A stretch of 52,059 bases of DNA from Acidimicrobiia bacterium. Lineage in GTDB: Bacteria > Actinomycetota > Acidimicrobiia > Acidimicrobiales > Aldehydirespiratoraceae. The stretch covers positions 1-52,059 of the forward strand of contig JAJEJB010000037.1 in assembly GCA_022828135.1 (NCBI GenBank). Reading direction: 5' to 3'. The translations under genes were made by a program, and so were the position numbers. Numbering within the stretch: the first letter of the stretch is position 1; each line of letters opens with the position of its first letter. Under the pieces are notes generated by a model. That model saw nothing but the letters and a program-made list of their open reading frames with translations, was not told where the DNA came from and did no database searches. Below are positions 38,268 to 47,900 of the stretch, piece after piece.

Positions 38268-38858
38268 ATGAGTCGCACGTCCACACTTTCTCGATCCACC
38301 AAGGAGACCCGCATCGAAGTCATCCTCGACCTCGACGGCGACGGTACGACCGAGACCTCCACCGGCCTGCCCTTCTTCGACCACATGCTCGACCAGCTCG
38401 GCCGCCACGGCGGGCTCGGGTTGACGGTGCGCGCCCAGGGCGACCTCGCGGTGGACGCTCACCACACGGTCGAAGACACCGGCATCATCCTGGGAGAGGC
38501 CTTCCGCGAGGCTCTGGGCGACAAGGCCGGCGTGCGCCGTTTCGCCAGCATCACGGTGCCGCTGGACGAGGCTGCGGTCGAGGTGGTGCTCGACCTGTCG
38601 GGACGGCCGTTCCTGCACTACGACGTGGACTTTCCGGGCGAGAAGATCCTCGGCGACCCGCCCTTCGACCCGCAGCTGGCCGAAGAGTTCTGGCGGGCCT
38701 TCGCCACCGCGGCCGCGATCACGCTGCACATCGTGATGCGGCGAGGCCGCAACACCCATCACATCGTCGAGGCGTCGTTCAAGGGCGTGGCCCGGGCCAT
38801 CCGCGACGCAGTGCGGGTGGAGGGCTCGACCCTGCCGTCGACGAAGGGAATGCTGTGA
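38268..38858 (+). CDS. hisB: Imidazoleglycerol-phosphate dehydratase
   Basis: Manganese-dependent enzyme that dehydrates imidazole glycerol phosphate. The 196-residue protein is the monofunctional form without the phosphatase domain of E. coli HisB. Metal ligand motifs are FFDHMLDQLGRHGG, DAHHTVEDTGI and NTHHIVEASFKGVAR. AAGGAG at 38253-38258 is the ribosome binding site. The repeat copy E separates it from hisH, the only large gap inside the his cluster. Confidence 0.97.
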   Translation: MSRTSTLSRSTKETRIEVILDLDGDGTTETSTGLPFFDHMLDQLGRHGGLGLTVRAQGDLAVDAHHTVEDTGIILGEAFREALGDKAGVRRFASITVPLDEAAVEVVLDLSGRPFLHYDVDFPGEKILGDPPFDPQLAEEFWRAFATAAAITLHIVMRRGRNTHHIVEASFKGVARAIRDAVRVEGSTLPSTKGML

Positions 38859-38877
38859 CGGCCAGAGGCCGAGCTTG

Positions 38878-38943
38878 CGAGGCCGTGGCCCGAGCGGCCC
38901 GTGAGCGGAGCGAACAAGAGCGGGAGTGACACCGCTGCGACAC
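38878..38943 (+). repeat. Dispersed intergenic repeat, copy E (extended)
   Basis: A 66-base copy closely matching 33210-33275; its core is at 38886-38923. It lies within the his operon and overlaps the first 18 bases of hisH, including the GTG start codon. Confidence 0.92.
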
Positions 38944-39606
38944 CACCGAATCGCACCTGTTGACGGACGCTCCAGGCCGCTCGTCGCCATCCTCGACTAC
39001 GGCATCGGCAACCTGCACTCGGCGCAGAAGGGCTTCGAGCACGCCGGGGCCGACGCCCGGCTCACCGCGGACCTCGGTCTCATCAGGGCCGCCGACGGGG
39101 TGGTGCTCCCGGGCGTGGGAGCCTTCGCTCCTTGCATGGCTGCGCTGGGCCGCACCGGCCTGGACGAGGCGGCGCTCCAGGCGGTGCAGTCGGGTCGTCC
39201 GTTCATGGGGATCTGCGTGGGGATGCAGGTGCTCTTCGCCGGCTCCGATGAAGCGCCCGGCGTCTCCGGACTGGGCGTGTTCGACCGCATTGTGCGCTGG
39301 ATCCCGGGGCCGGTGAAGCGCCCTCAGATGCAGTGGAATGTGCTGCAGAGGTACTGCGAGCACCCGATGCTGGACGATCTGGACGACCCGATCTGGGCCT
39401 ACTTCGTCCACTCGCTGGCGCCGGAGATGGGAGACGGAGACGACGTGGTGGCCACCTGCGACTACGGCGGACCGGTAGTGGCTGCGGTGGCCCGCGACAA
39501 CGTGTGGGCCGCCCAGTTCCACCCCGAGAAGTCGTCGCGCGTGGGCCTGCGCATCCTGGCCAACTTCGTGTCCGCCGCGAATGCTGCCCCTGCCGCGATC
39601 GGTTGA
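38926..39606 (+). CDS. hisH: Imidazole glycerol phosphate synthase, glutaminase subunit HisH
   Basis: Class I glutamine amidotransferase that supplies ammonia to HisF. The 226-residue protein has the oxyanion region LPGVGAF, the nucleophile Cys97 in GICVGMQ, and His199/Glu201 in HPEKS. The first recognisable family residues (VAILDYGIGNLHS) begin near residue 20. No other start lies nearer, so the GTG at 38926, inside repeat copy E, is the best choice. It overlaps hisA by stop/start proximity. The repeat seems to have supplied the start and about six extra N-terminal residues. Confidence 0.94.
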   Translation: MTPLRHHRIAPVDGRSRPLVAILDYGIGNLHSAQKGFEHAGADARLTADLGLIRAADGVVLPGVGAFAPCMAALGRTGLDEAALQAVQSGRPFMGICVGMQVLFAGSDEAPGVSGLGVFDRIVRWIPGPVKRPQMQWNVLQRYCEHPMLDDLDDPIWAYFVHSLAPEMGDGDDVVATCDYGGPVVAAVARDNVWAAQFHPEKSSRVGLRILANFVSAANAAPAAIG

Positions 39607-39611
39607 GCACC

Positions 39612-40355
39612 GTGGACTTGTTCGCCGCAGTCGACATCCGTGGGGGCCGCTGCGTGCGCCTGCGCCAGGGCGACTACGGCGCTGAGACCGTCTACGACGA
39701 CGATCCGGTAGCCCGGGCGGTCGAGATGGCCGAGGCGGGCGCGGCGTGGATCCATGTCGTGGACCTCGACGGAGCCCGGTCCGGGCGCCCCGACAACGCC
39801 TCGGTCGTCGCCGAGATCGCGGCCGCGGCCGGTGTGCCGGTCCAGGCCGGAGGCGGGGTGCGCACCGCCGACACAGCCGAGGCGTGGTTCGCGGCCGGTG
39901 TCGCCCGCGTGGTGCTGGGAACGGCCGCGCTGCGGGATCCCGCCCTGGTACGGGGTCTGGCCGGATCACATCGCATCGCGGTCGGCCTCGACGCCCGCGC
40001 CGGCGAGGTGGCCACCGACGGCTGGCTGCAGGGCTCGGGGCAGTCGGTGCTGGATGTGGCCCGGAACTTCGCCGCCGACGGCGTGGACGCCTTCGTGGTC
40101 ACCGACATCAGCCGCGACGGGACGCTGGAGGGACCCGACATCGACGGGCTGGCTTCGGTGCTCGACGCGGTGTCGGTGGACGTGATCGCCTCCGGGGGCG
40201 TCGGGCAGCTCGACGACCTGACGGCACTGACCGGGCTCGAGGGCCGTGCCGGCCGCCGGTTGAGCGGTGTGATCGTGGGCACCGCTCTCTACGAGGGACG
40301 TTTCACGGTTGCCGAGGCGGCAGCCACGCTGGCCGGAAGTGAGGCGAGCGGCTGA
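39612..40355 (+). CDS. hisA: HisA/PriA: phosphoribosylformimino-imidazolecarboxamide ribotide isomerase
   Basis: TIM-barrel isomerase of histidine synthesis, 247 residues from the GTG at 39612. The catalytic aspartates are Asp8 (AVDIRGG) and Asp165 ([14 protein letters not shown]). VQAGGGVR and ASGGVG are the phosphate loops. In many actinobacteria the same protein (PriA) also performs the TrpF reaction of tryptophan synthesis; that cannot be decided here. A TTG at 39603, overlapping the hisH stop, is an alternative start. hisF begins one base after the stop codon. Confidence 0.95.
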   Translation: MDLFAAVDIRGGRCVRLRQGDYGAETVYDDDPVARAVEMAEAGAAWIHVVDLDGARSGRPDNASVVAEIAAAAGVPVQAGGGVRTADTAEAWFAAGVARVVLGTAALRDPALVRGLAGSHRIAVGLDARAGEVATDGWLQGSGQSVLDVARNFAADGVDAFVVTDISRDGTLEGPDIDGLASVLDAVSVDVIASGGVGQLDDLTALTGLEGRAGRRLSGVIVGTALYEGRFTVAEAAATLAGSEASG

Positions 40356-40356
40356 G

Positions 40357-41124
40357 ATGCGGGTGGCCCGGGTAATTCCCTGCCTCGATGTGGACGCCGG
40401 CCGGGTTGTCAAAGGGGTGAACTTCGTGGACATCCGCGACGCCGGTGATCCGGTCGAGCTGGCTGCCCGCTACGACGCCGAGGGCGCCGACGAGCTGGTC
40501 TTCCTGGACATCACCGCGTCGTCGGACCGCCGCGACACCACCGTGGCCATGGCCCGGGCCGTGGCCGACGAGGTGTTCATCCCGTTCACCATCGGGGGTG
40601 GCATCCGAACCCTCGACGACGCCCGGCTCCTGCTGCGAGCGGGGGCCGACAAGGTGAGCGTCAACACGGCGGCGGTGCGCCGGCCCGAACTGGTGAGCGA
40701 GATCAGCCGGGAGTTCGGCGCCCAGTGCTGCGTCGTCGCCATCGACGCCCGCAGCTCGTGGGAGACCCCGAGCGGCTACGAGGTCTTCACTCACGGGGGG
40801 CGCACCCGCACCGGCATCGACTGCCTGGAGTGGGTGGCCGAAGCGGAGCGTCTCGGAGCGGGCGAGATCCTGCTCACCTCCATGGACCGCGACGGCACCA
40901 GGGAGGGCTTCGAGCTGAACTTGACGTCGATGGTTGCGGCCGCGGTGGGGATCCCGGTCATTGCCAGCGGGGGAGTGGGAAGCCTCGACCACCTCGTGGA
41001 CGGCGTAATCGAGGGCAAGGCCGACGCCGTGCTGGCCGCCAGCATCTTCCACTACGGAGAGCACACAATCGCCGAGGCAAAGACCCGCATGGCCGCCGCC
41101 GGAATTCCCGTCCGCCCCGCATGA
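40357..41124 (+). CDS. hisF: Imidazole glycerol phosphate synthase, cyclase subunit HisF
   Basis: TIM-barrel cyclase that forms imidazole glycerol phosphate and AICAR with ammonia from HisH. It has 255 residues. Asp11 in [25 protein letters not shown], the central AIDAR and Asp177 in TSMDRDGT are the catalytic and phosphate-binding parts. It ends the his gene run; a long two-part hairpin follows at 41192-41239. Confidence 0.97.
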   Translation: MRVARVIPCLDVDAGRVVKGVNFVDIRDAGDPVELAARYDAEGADELVFLDITASSDRRDTTVAMARAVADEVFIPFTIGGGIRTLDDARLLLRAGADKVSVNTAAVRRPELVSEISREFGAQCCVVAIDARSSWETPSGYEVFTHGGRTRTGIDCLEWVAEAERLGAGEILLTSMDRDGTREGFELNLTSMVAAAVGIPVIASGGVGSLDHLVDGVIEGKADAVLAASIFHYGEHTIAEAKTRMAAAGIPVRPA

Positions 41125-41191
41125 ACGCGACCCGCCAGGCCGGCACGAACCGTCGAACAGAGGCAGAATGCCCGCCCCAGCGAGAGACGGC

Positions 41192-41239
41192 CAGCGAGAC
41201 GCCTCTTCCCTAGCCGCAATAGGCGCACTAGTCTCGCTG
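41192..41239 (+). terminator. Two-part hairpin after hisF
   Basis: CAGCGAGAC (41192-41200) pairs with GTCTCGCTG (41231-41239), and GCCT (41201-41204) with AGGC (41221-41224). It is a likely end of the his operon. The 155-base gap 41125-41279 holds nothing else that I can support. Confidence 0.6.
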
Positions 41240-41279
41240 CCACGCCAATGCCCCAGCCGCTGACGCCCGGAGGTCGCCT

Positions 41280-44200
41280 TTGACCGTCGCTGACACGTAC
41301 CGCCTGTCCTCCCGGTACACCGACGACTCAGGAACGGTGTTCATGACGGGCCTCCAGGCGCTGGCCCGGCTCCCGATCGAGCAGCTTCGGGCCGACCGGC
41401 TCGCGGGTCTGGACACCGCCGCGTTCATCAGCGGCTACCCGGGCTCACCCGTCGGCGGCTACGACGGCGACGTGGGCAGGGCGATCGAGCAGGCCCCCGA
41501 TCTGCCCATCGTGCTGGCTCCTGCGCTCAACGAGGAGCAGGCGGCCACCGCGGTGATGGGATCCCAGCTGGCGACGCTTCGCCCCGACTCCCGCTACGAC
41601 GGCGTTGTGGGCATCTTCTACGGCAAGGCACCCGGTGTGGACCGCGCCTCCGACGCACTCCGCCACGCCGTGTTCGCCGGCACGGACCCCCGCGGCGGGG
41701 CAGTGGTGATCGCGGGCGACGACCCCGCAGCCAAGAGCTCGACCATCCCGTCGTCGTCGGCGGGAACCCTCGCCGACAAGCACATTCCCGTGCTCTACCC
41801 CGGATCGCCCCGCGAGGCCCTGGACCTGGGCCGCCACGCCGTGTACCTGTCGAGAGCCACCGGTCTGTGGACCAGCCTGAAGATCGTGGCCGATGTGGCC
41901 GACGGCTCAGGGACGGTGCACCTCGATCCCCGCCGGGTCGACCCCGTCATACCCACCATCGACGGCGAGCCCTACGCCCACACTCCCGACGGGAGGCTGC
42001 TGACCCCCGAGACGGTCGACGCCGAACGGGAGATCTATGAGGTCCGGCATCCGCTGGCCATCGAGTACGCCGCCCTCAACCACCTCAACCACGCCACCGT
42101 CAACCCGTCCGACGCCTGGATCGGGATCGTGGCCTCGGGGATCACCTACCGGGAGCTGCGCGAGGCCCTGCGCCGGCTGGGACTGGCCGACGACGCCGAG
42201 ATCGCGGCGGCCGGCATCCGGCTCATGTGCATGCACATGCCCATCCCGTTCAGCCCCCGGCGGGCCCGCCACTTCGCCCGGGGCCTGGTGGAGATCTTCG
42301 TGGTGGAGGAGAAGCAGCCCAACATCGAGTCGCTCATGAAGGACGCCCTCTACAACGAGCGCCGGCGGCCGCGGGTGACGGGCAAGTTCGACGAGCACGA
42401 CACGATGCTGCTGCCGGGCCACGGGGGCCTCACCGCCGACGACCTGCTGGAACCGCTGCGCCGCCGCCTGTCCGAGCGCATCGGCCACCGCCTAGCGCCA
42501 GAGCAGCCGCCCCGCGAGCTGATCCCGCTGAACTCGGGGGTGGCTCGCACGCCCTACTTCTGCTCGGGATGCCCCCACAATCGCTCGACCAAGGTCCCCG
42601 ACGGCGCCGCCGTGGGCGCGGGGATCGGCTGCCACACGATGACCCTGCTGATGGACTCCGACGGCTTCGGCGACATCGTGGGGCTCACCTGCATGGGCCA
42701 GGAGGGAGCCCAGTGGATCGGTATGGCCCCGTTCGTCGAGACGCCGCACATCTTCCAGAACATCGGTGACGGCACCTACTTCCACAGCGGCCAACTCGCC
42801 ATCCAGGGCGCGATCGCAGCCGGCGTCGATGTCACCTACAAGCTGCTCTGGAACCGCACCGTGGCCATGACCGGGGGCCAGGACCCCCAAGGCATGCTGG
42901 GAGTGGCCGAGGTGTGCCGGATGCTGCTGGCCCAGGGAGTGGCCCGGCTGCTGGTGACCACCGACGACATCGCCCGCTACCGCGGCGCGGACCTGCCCGA
43001 GGGGGTGGACGTCTGGCCCCGCAGCCGGCTGATGGAGGCCCAGGAACTGCTCTCTGAGATCAAGGGCGTCACCGTGCTGATACACGACCAGCAGTGCGCG
43101 GCCGAGGCCCGCCGGGGCCGCAAGCGGGGCACCGTGGCCGTGCCCAGCCAGCGTGTCTTCATCAACGAGCGGATCTGCGAGGGCTGCGGCGACTGCGCTC
43201 AGATCAGCAACTGCCTATCGGTGCAGCCCGTCGAGACGGCATTCGGTCGCAAGACCCGCATCGACCAGACGACATGCAACCTGGACTTCTCGTGCCTCGA
43301 GGGCGACTGCCCGTCGTTCATGACCGTGACCCGGCCCGGCCGCCTGCGGTCGTGGCTGCACCGCATCACCGGGCGGGACCGAGTCCCGGCTCGCGCTGCG
43401 AGCGGCCCGGCCCGGCCCGCGCCCACCGACTTGGACGACCCCGTGCCTGCCGTCCCCACCGAAGACCTGTCGGTCCGCATCATCGGCATAGGAGGCACCG
43501 GCGTGGTGACCGTCAGCCAGGTGATCGGGACCGCGGCCATGTTCGACGGCTACGAGGTGCGGGGCCTCGACCAGATCGGCCTCTCCCAGAAGGCCGGACC
43601 GGTGGTCAGCGACCTGCGCCTGTACCGGGGCGACGAGGCGGCCAGCAATCGCCTGGGCGAGGGCCAGGCCGACGTTCTGCTCGCCTTCGACCAGCTGGGG
43701 GCGGCGTCGCCGTCGGGCATGAGCAGCGCCGACCCCGAGCTCACCGTGGTGGTCGGCTCGACCTCGCAGACCCCCACGGGAGCGATCGTGGCTCACCCGG
43801 AACGGGCCATGCCGGAGCCTGCCGAGCTGGAGGCGGTGATCGCGTCGGCCACCCGGGCCGACTGCCGCCACTGGGCCGACGCCCAAGCCCTCACCGAGGC
43901 CCTGCTGGGCAACTCGGTGACGGCCAACGTGTTCGTGGTGGGAATGGCGGTGCAGGCCGGCGCGCTGCCGCTGTCGCCGTGGTCGGTGGAGCAGGCCATC
44001 GAGCTCAACGGCGTGGCGACGAGAAGCAACATCGAGGCGTTCCGGTGGGGCAGGGCGATGGTGGCCCGGCCCGAGACGGTGGAGGCTGCGGCCGCCTCCG
44101 GTCCGGCCCGCCGCGAGGGGCTGGGTGAGCTCGACGAGCAGCTCGCGGCCCGGGTGTCCGAAGTGGCCGCCGCCGCCGGCTTCGACGGGACCGCAGCCGG

Positions 44201-44831
44201 CAGGGCCGGCTCCGAGGACGGCTACCGGGGTCCCGTCGACCTGGAGCTGATGGCGAGGGAACTGTGCGCCTACCAGTCGCCGAAGCTGGCCCACAAGCAT
44301 CTCGACTTCGTGGAGGCCGTGGCCGCAGCCGACAGAGAGCGAGGCGACGGGTCGGGACGGCTGATCCGAGCCGCGGCCCGGGGCTACTTCAAGCTGCTGG
44401 CCTACAAGGACGAGTACGAGGTGGCCAGGCTGATGCTCGACCCCGAAGCCACCGCCGAGGCCCGCCAGCGGGCCGCAACCACCTCCGGGAGGGTGGCCTG
44501 GAGGCTGCACCCGCCGATCCTGCGGGCCCTCGGCATGAAGTCGAAGATCTCCGTGCCGGTGTCGTGGACGCCGGCCATACGGCTGCTGGCCTCGATGCGC
44601 GGCCTGCGGGGCACGCCCTTCGACGTGTTCGGGTACACCGAGGTGCGGCGGGCGGAGCGGTCCCTGCCGAAGAAGTACCGCGCCGCGGTCACGTCCGACC
44701 TCGCGACGTTGGACCCCGGCTGCTACGAGACCGTGCTGCGGAGAGCGGCGCTGCCGGAGATCGTGCGGGGATACGAGCACATCAAGATGGCCGGGATCGA
44801 CAAGATGCGAGAGGAACTGAAGCGAGCCTGA
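41280..44831 (+). CDS. Indolepyruvate:ferredoxin oxidoreductase, fused subunits
   Basis: The 1183-residue thiamine-diphosphate enzyme oxidatively decarboxylates aryl- or 2-oxo acids to acyl-CoA using ferredoxin. Domain order is pyrimidine-binding (SGYPGSPVGGYD), a TPP-binding domain (about 400-600, PYFCSGCPHNRST and GIGCHTM, then FQNIGDGTYFHSG), a ferredoxin-like [4Fe-4S] region from Cys633 (CEGCGDCAQ), and a C-terminal gamma-type domain (about 715-930, GIGGTGVVTVSQVIG and DQIGLSQKAGPV). This is the fused IorA/B-like form. GGAGG at 41269-41273 sets the TTG start at 41280. It is not in an operon with its neighbours. Confidence 0.95.
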   Translation: MTVADTYRLSSRYTDDSGTVFMTGLQALARLPIEQLRADRLAGLDTAAFISGYPGSPVGGYDGDVGRAIEQAPDLPIVLAPALNEEQAATAVMGSQLATLRPDSRYDGVVGIFYGKAPGVDRASDALRHAVFAGTDPRGGAVVIAGDDPAAKSSTIPSSSAGTLADKHIPVLYPGSPREALDLGRHAVYLSRATGLWTSLKIVADVADGSGTVHLDPRRVDPVIPTIDGEPYAHTPDGRLLTPETVDAEREIYEVRHPLAIEYAALNHLNHATVNPSDAWIGIVASGITYRELREALRRLGLADDAEIAAAGIRLMCMHMPIPFSPRRARHFARGLVEIFVVEEKQPNIESLMKDALYNERRRPRVTGKFDEHDTMLLPGHGGLTADDLLEPLRRRLSERIGHRLAPEQPPRELIPLNSGVARTPYFCSGCPHNRSTKVPDGAAVGAGIGCHTMTLLMDSDGFGDIVGLTCMGQEGAQWIGMAPFVETPHIFQNIGDGTYFHSGQLAIQGAIAAGVDVTYKLLWNRTVAMTGGQDPQGMLGVAEVCRMLLAQGVARLLVTTDDIARYRGADLPEGVDVWPRSRLMEAQELLSEIKGVTVLIHDQQCAAEARRGRKRGTVAVPSQRVFINERICEGCGDCAQISNCLSVQPVETAFGRKTRIDQTTCNLDFSCLEGDCPSFMTVTRPGRLRSWLHRITGRDRVPARAASGPARPAPTDLDDPVPAVPTEDLSVRIIGIGGTGVVTVSQVIGTAAMFDGYEVRGLDQIGLSQKAGPVVSDLRLYRGDEAASNRLGEGQADVLLAFDQLGAASPSGMSSADPELTVVVGSTSQTPTGAIVAHPERAMPEPAELEAVIASATRADCRHWADAQALTEALLGNSVTANVFVVGMAVQAGALPLSPWSVEQAIELNGVATRSNIEAFRWGRAMVARPETVEAAAASGPARREGLGELDEQLAARVSEVAAAAGFDGTAAGRAGSEDGYRGPVDLELMARELCAYQSPKLAHKHLDFVEAVAAADRERGDGSGRLIRAAARGYFKLLAYKDEYEVARLMLDPEATAEARQRAATTSGRVAWRLHPPILRALGMKSKISVPVSWTPAIRLLASMRGLRGTPFDVFGYTEVRRAERSLPKKYRAAVTSDLATLDPGCYETVLRRAALPEIVRGYEHIKMAGIDKMREELKRA

Positions 44832-44854
44832 TCCTGGGATGACCAATCCCGGAT
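44831..44854 (+). terminator. Hairpin after the oxidoreductase gene
   Basis: ATCCtGGGAT (44831-44840) pairs with ATCCCGGAT (44846-44854) with one bulged T and a 5-base loop. It overlaps a set of degenerate 14-base repeats (44829-44882). Confidence 0.55.
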
Positions 44855-44879
44855 GACTGATCCCGCGAGTCTGATCCCG

Positions 44880-44917
44880 GGGCCCGAGCGGCCCGTGAGC
44901 GAAGCTCACAAGAGCGG
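44880..44917 (+). repeat. Dispersed intergenic repeat, copy F
   Basis: 38-base copy with a variant centre: GTGAGC-GAA-GCTCAC is here a perfect palindrome, unlike in other copies. It lies between the oxidoreductase and SNF2 genes. Confidence 0.88.
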
Positions 44918-44955
44918 GAACAACGAATCAAGTTGATAGGCTCGCGCCCAACCCA

Positions 44956-47900
44956 ATGGTGACGACGACTGCTACCGCCACCTTGGACCCACACTTGGCG
45001 TTGTCGACGGACTTCGCTGAAGTTGTGCGCCGCCATGTCGATGGCTTGGCCAGCGACGCGGATCTGGCGCTCCTGGAGGCCAACACCAGGCTGTGGGTTC
45101 GAGCCCTATACCGACTGCTCGACGACGTCGCTGAGTCCATCGACTCGGTCCGAGCCACGGTGAGGGGACATCAGCGCGCCCTCATTGTCGCCGATCTGGA
45201 GGAGGACTACCGGTCCATAGACGCCGTGCTGACGACCCTGGTGGGGCCGCCACGGGCGCCCCTGGAGAACGGCGCCTCCGCCAACGGCCGCGACACCGGG
45301 CAGGTGGAACTGCAACTGTCGTGGGTGCCGGGGCGGATCATCGCCTGGGCCGCGGGGCCCGGCCGATCCTCCGACAGCGCTCCCGACGTGCTGCGGCGGT
45401 TGCGCGAGAGCGGGGCCGGCACCGTCGACTGGAGCCAGCACCGCCCAGTGAAGGTCCCGGGCGGAGCCCGGGCCGACGCGGTGTCGGCACCGATCGAGAG
45501 CTGCCTCGGGTGGCTCGTCGCCCTGGGTGAGGCGGCCGAGGAGGACGGCATCGGAACCAGCGTCTCGTGGCTCGGCCTGGTGGCCGCGCTGGCGGTGCGG
45601 CTCGCCGCGCAGGGACGCATGGTTCCCCAGCTCAAGAAGGTTCGCCGCCGCTACCGCATGGACGAGGCCGAGGGCGACGGCTCCAACGGTGCGGCCGCGG
45701 CGCGCGCCGACAGCGCCACCTACGTGGTGCGTTGGGCCCCCGCGCTGGTGGAGACCGACGTGATCGCCGCGCTGGCGGAGTCGCTGCCCGGAGCCGTGGC
45801 CGCGTTCGAGAACCAGCGGGACGCGACCGCGTTCACGCAGGCCGCGCTGGCCGACATCGTCGACGCCGTCGCCACCGAAGCAGCCGAACGGCTCGAAGCC
45901 CCCGCGCCGCCGCCGGTGCCGCGCACCAAGGCCGACGTGGCCGAGACGGCCCTGGCCAGGCTCGACGGCACTCCCTTCGACGTGCCGAGCCGCCATGTCG
46001 CGGACCTGACCCGCCGGCTGGACCAGTGGGCCCGACCGGCGACGGAGTCCTACGACCGCCGTCTGCGCCTGATCGTGCAGCTCGATCCTCCCGACGACAT
46101 CGGCGCCTGGCACCTGTCAGTTCTGTCCGAGTCGAGCGCAGGCGAGCTCCAACCCGTTGAGCGGGCCCTGGTGATCGCGTCGCGGGCCAGGCGCCAGGCG
46201 GTGAAGCACCAGATGGCCCGCCTGGAACGGCTCTTCCCCGAACTGGTGCGGCTCGGGGGCCGCCGGCGGGGAGAGGTGATCCTCAACGCCGACGAGGCCT
46301 GGCAGCTGATGACCGAGACCGGTCAGATCCTGCAGGCCGTCGGATACGACGTGCGGGTCCCGGCTCTGTCGCGCCGCCGCCCCACGCCGTCCCTTCGACT
46401 GACGTCGGTTGAGGCCCAGGAGACCGTGGTGGGGGCCCGGCAGCTCGCCGATGTCCGCTGGTCGGTCGCCTTCGACGACATCGAGCTGACCGCAGTCGAG
46501 ATCCGCGAGCTGGCCACCCAGGCTCGGCCTCTGGTGAAGAGCCGGGGGCGGTGGGTGGAGCTCGACCGCGTCGACCTGAACGAAGCCGCAGCCGCGCTGG
46601 CCGAACGGGCCGACATGACCCGGTTGACCGGTGCCGACATGCTGCGCCACGCGCTCGGCCTGGAGGGTTCGCCCCTGGCCGGGGGCACGATGATCGCGGG
46701 GGAGGGCTGGGCCGCGGAACTGATCCGGAGTGCTCGCCACATACCCGCTGAACTCCCCACCAAGCCGGACGGCTTCAACGGGACGCTGCGCACCTACCAG
46801 GCCGACGCCCTGATCTGGCTCGGCTTCCTGGAGCAGGCCGGTCTCGGCGGATGCCTGGCCCTCGACATGGGCCTGGGCAAGACCCCCACGATGCTGGCCC
46901 ACATCTACCTCACCCGCAGCAAGGGCCCGTCGCTGGTGGCCGCGCCGCCCGCGGTGGTGGGCAACTGGGCCAGCGAGGCCCGCCGGTTCGTGCCGGGCCT
47001 GCGCGTCGTCGTCCATCACGGCCCCAACCGCACGCCCGCCGACCGGGTGCCCGCGATGGTTGAGGGCGCCGACCTGGTGGTGTCCACCTACGGCACGACC
47101 ATGCGCGACCTGGATGTGCTCGAGAAGGTCGAGTGGTCGACAGTTGTTCTCGATGAGGCCCAGGCCATCAAGAACCCGGCCAGCGAGACCGCCCAGCAGC
47201 TCCGCCGGCTCGAGGCCCGCTGCCGGGTCACGCTGACCGGCACCCCGATCGAGAACGGCTTGGGCGACCTGTGGGCCATCATGGACTTCTGCAATCCGGG
47301 ACTGCTCGGTGCCCGCAACCGGTTCATCGCCGAGATGTCGAAGGTCTCCAAGAGCCCCGAGACGAACCCCGACGGCACCGCGGGATCCAATGGATCGGAG
47401 TCGTCCAACGGATCTCAGGCCCCCACGACCGCGGTGGCGGCCGCCACGCCCAAGGCGGCCGCGGCCGGCGAGGGCGCGCTGGCCGCGCTCAACGGCATCC
47501 TCGTGTTCCGCCGGACCAAGGCCGAGCCGGCCATCGCCGCCGAGCTTCCCGACCGCATCGACGAGCTCGATCACTGCACGATGACTGCCGAGCAGGTCGG
47601 GCTCTACCAGGCGGTTCTGGATGAGCTGGTGGCCCGCACCGAGGTGCAGGGGGCCGAGGGCGGACCGGAGCGCAAGGGCGCGGTCCTGGCCGCCATCACC
47701 GCCCTCAAGCAGATCTGCAACCACCCGGTCAACTACGAGGACGACGGCGGTGTCCTGGACGGACGCTCCGGCAAGCTGGCCCGGCTGGAGCAGATCATGG
47801 GCCAGGTGTTCGCGGCCGGGGAGCGGATGCTGATCTTCACCCACTTCGCTACCTGGGGCGAGCGGCTGGCCGCCCATCTCAGCGAGCAGACCGGACTGGA

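Noticed and set aside
41121..41213. A 30-codon frame overlapping the hisF stop
   Set aside because: No family, polar low-complexity content, and it runs into the hairpin that ends the operon.
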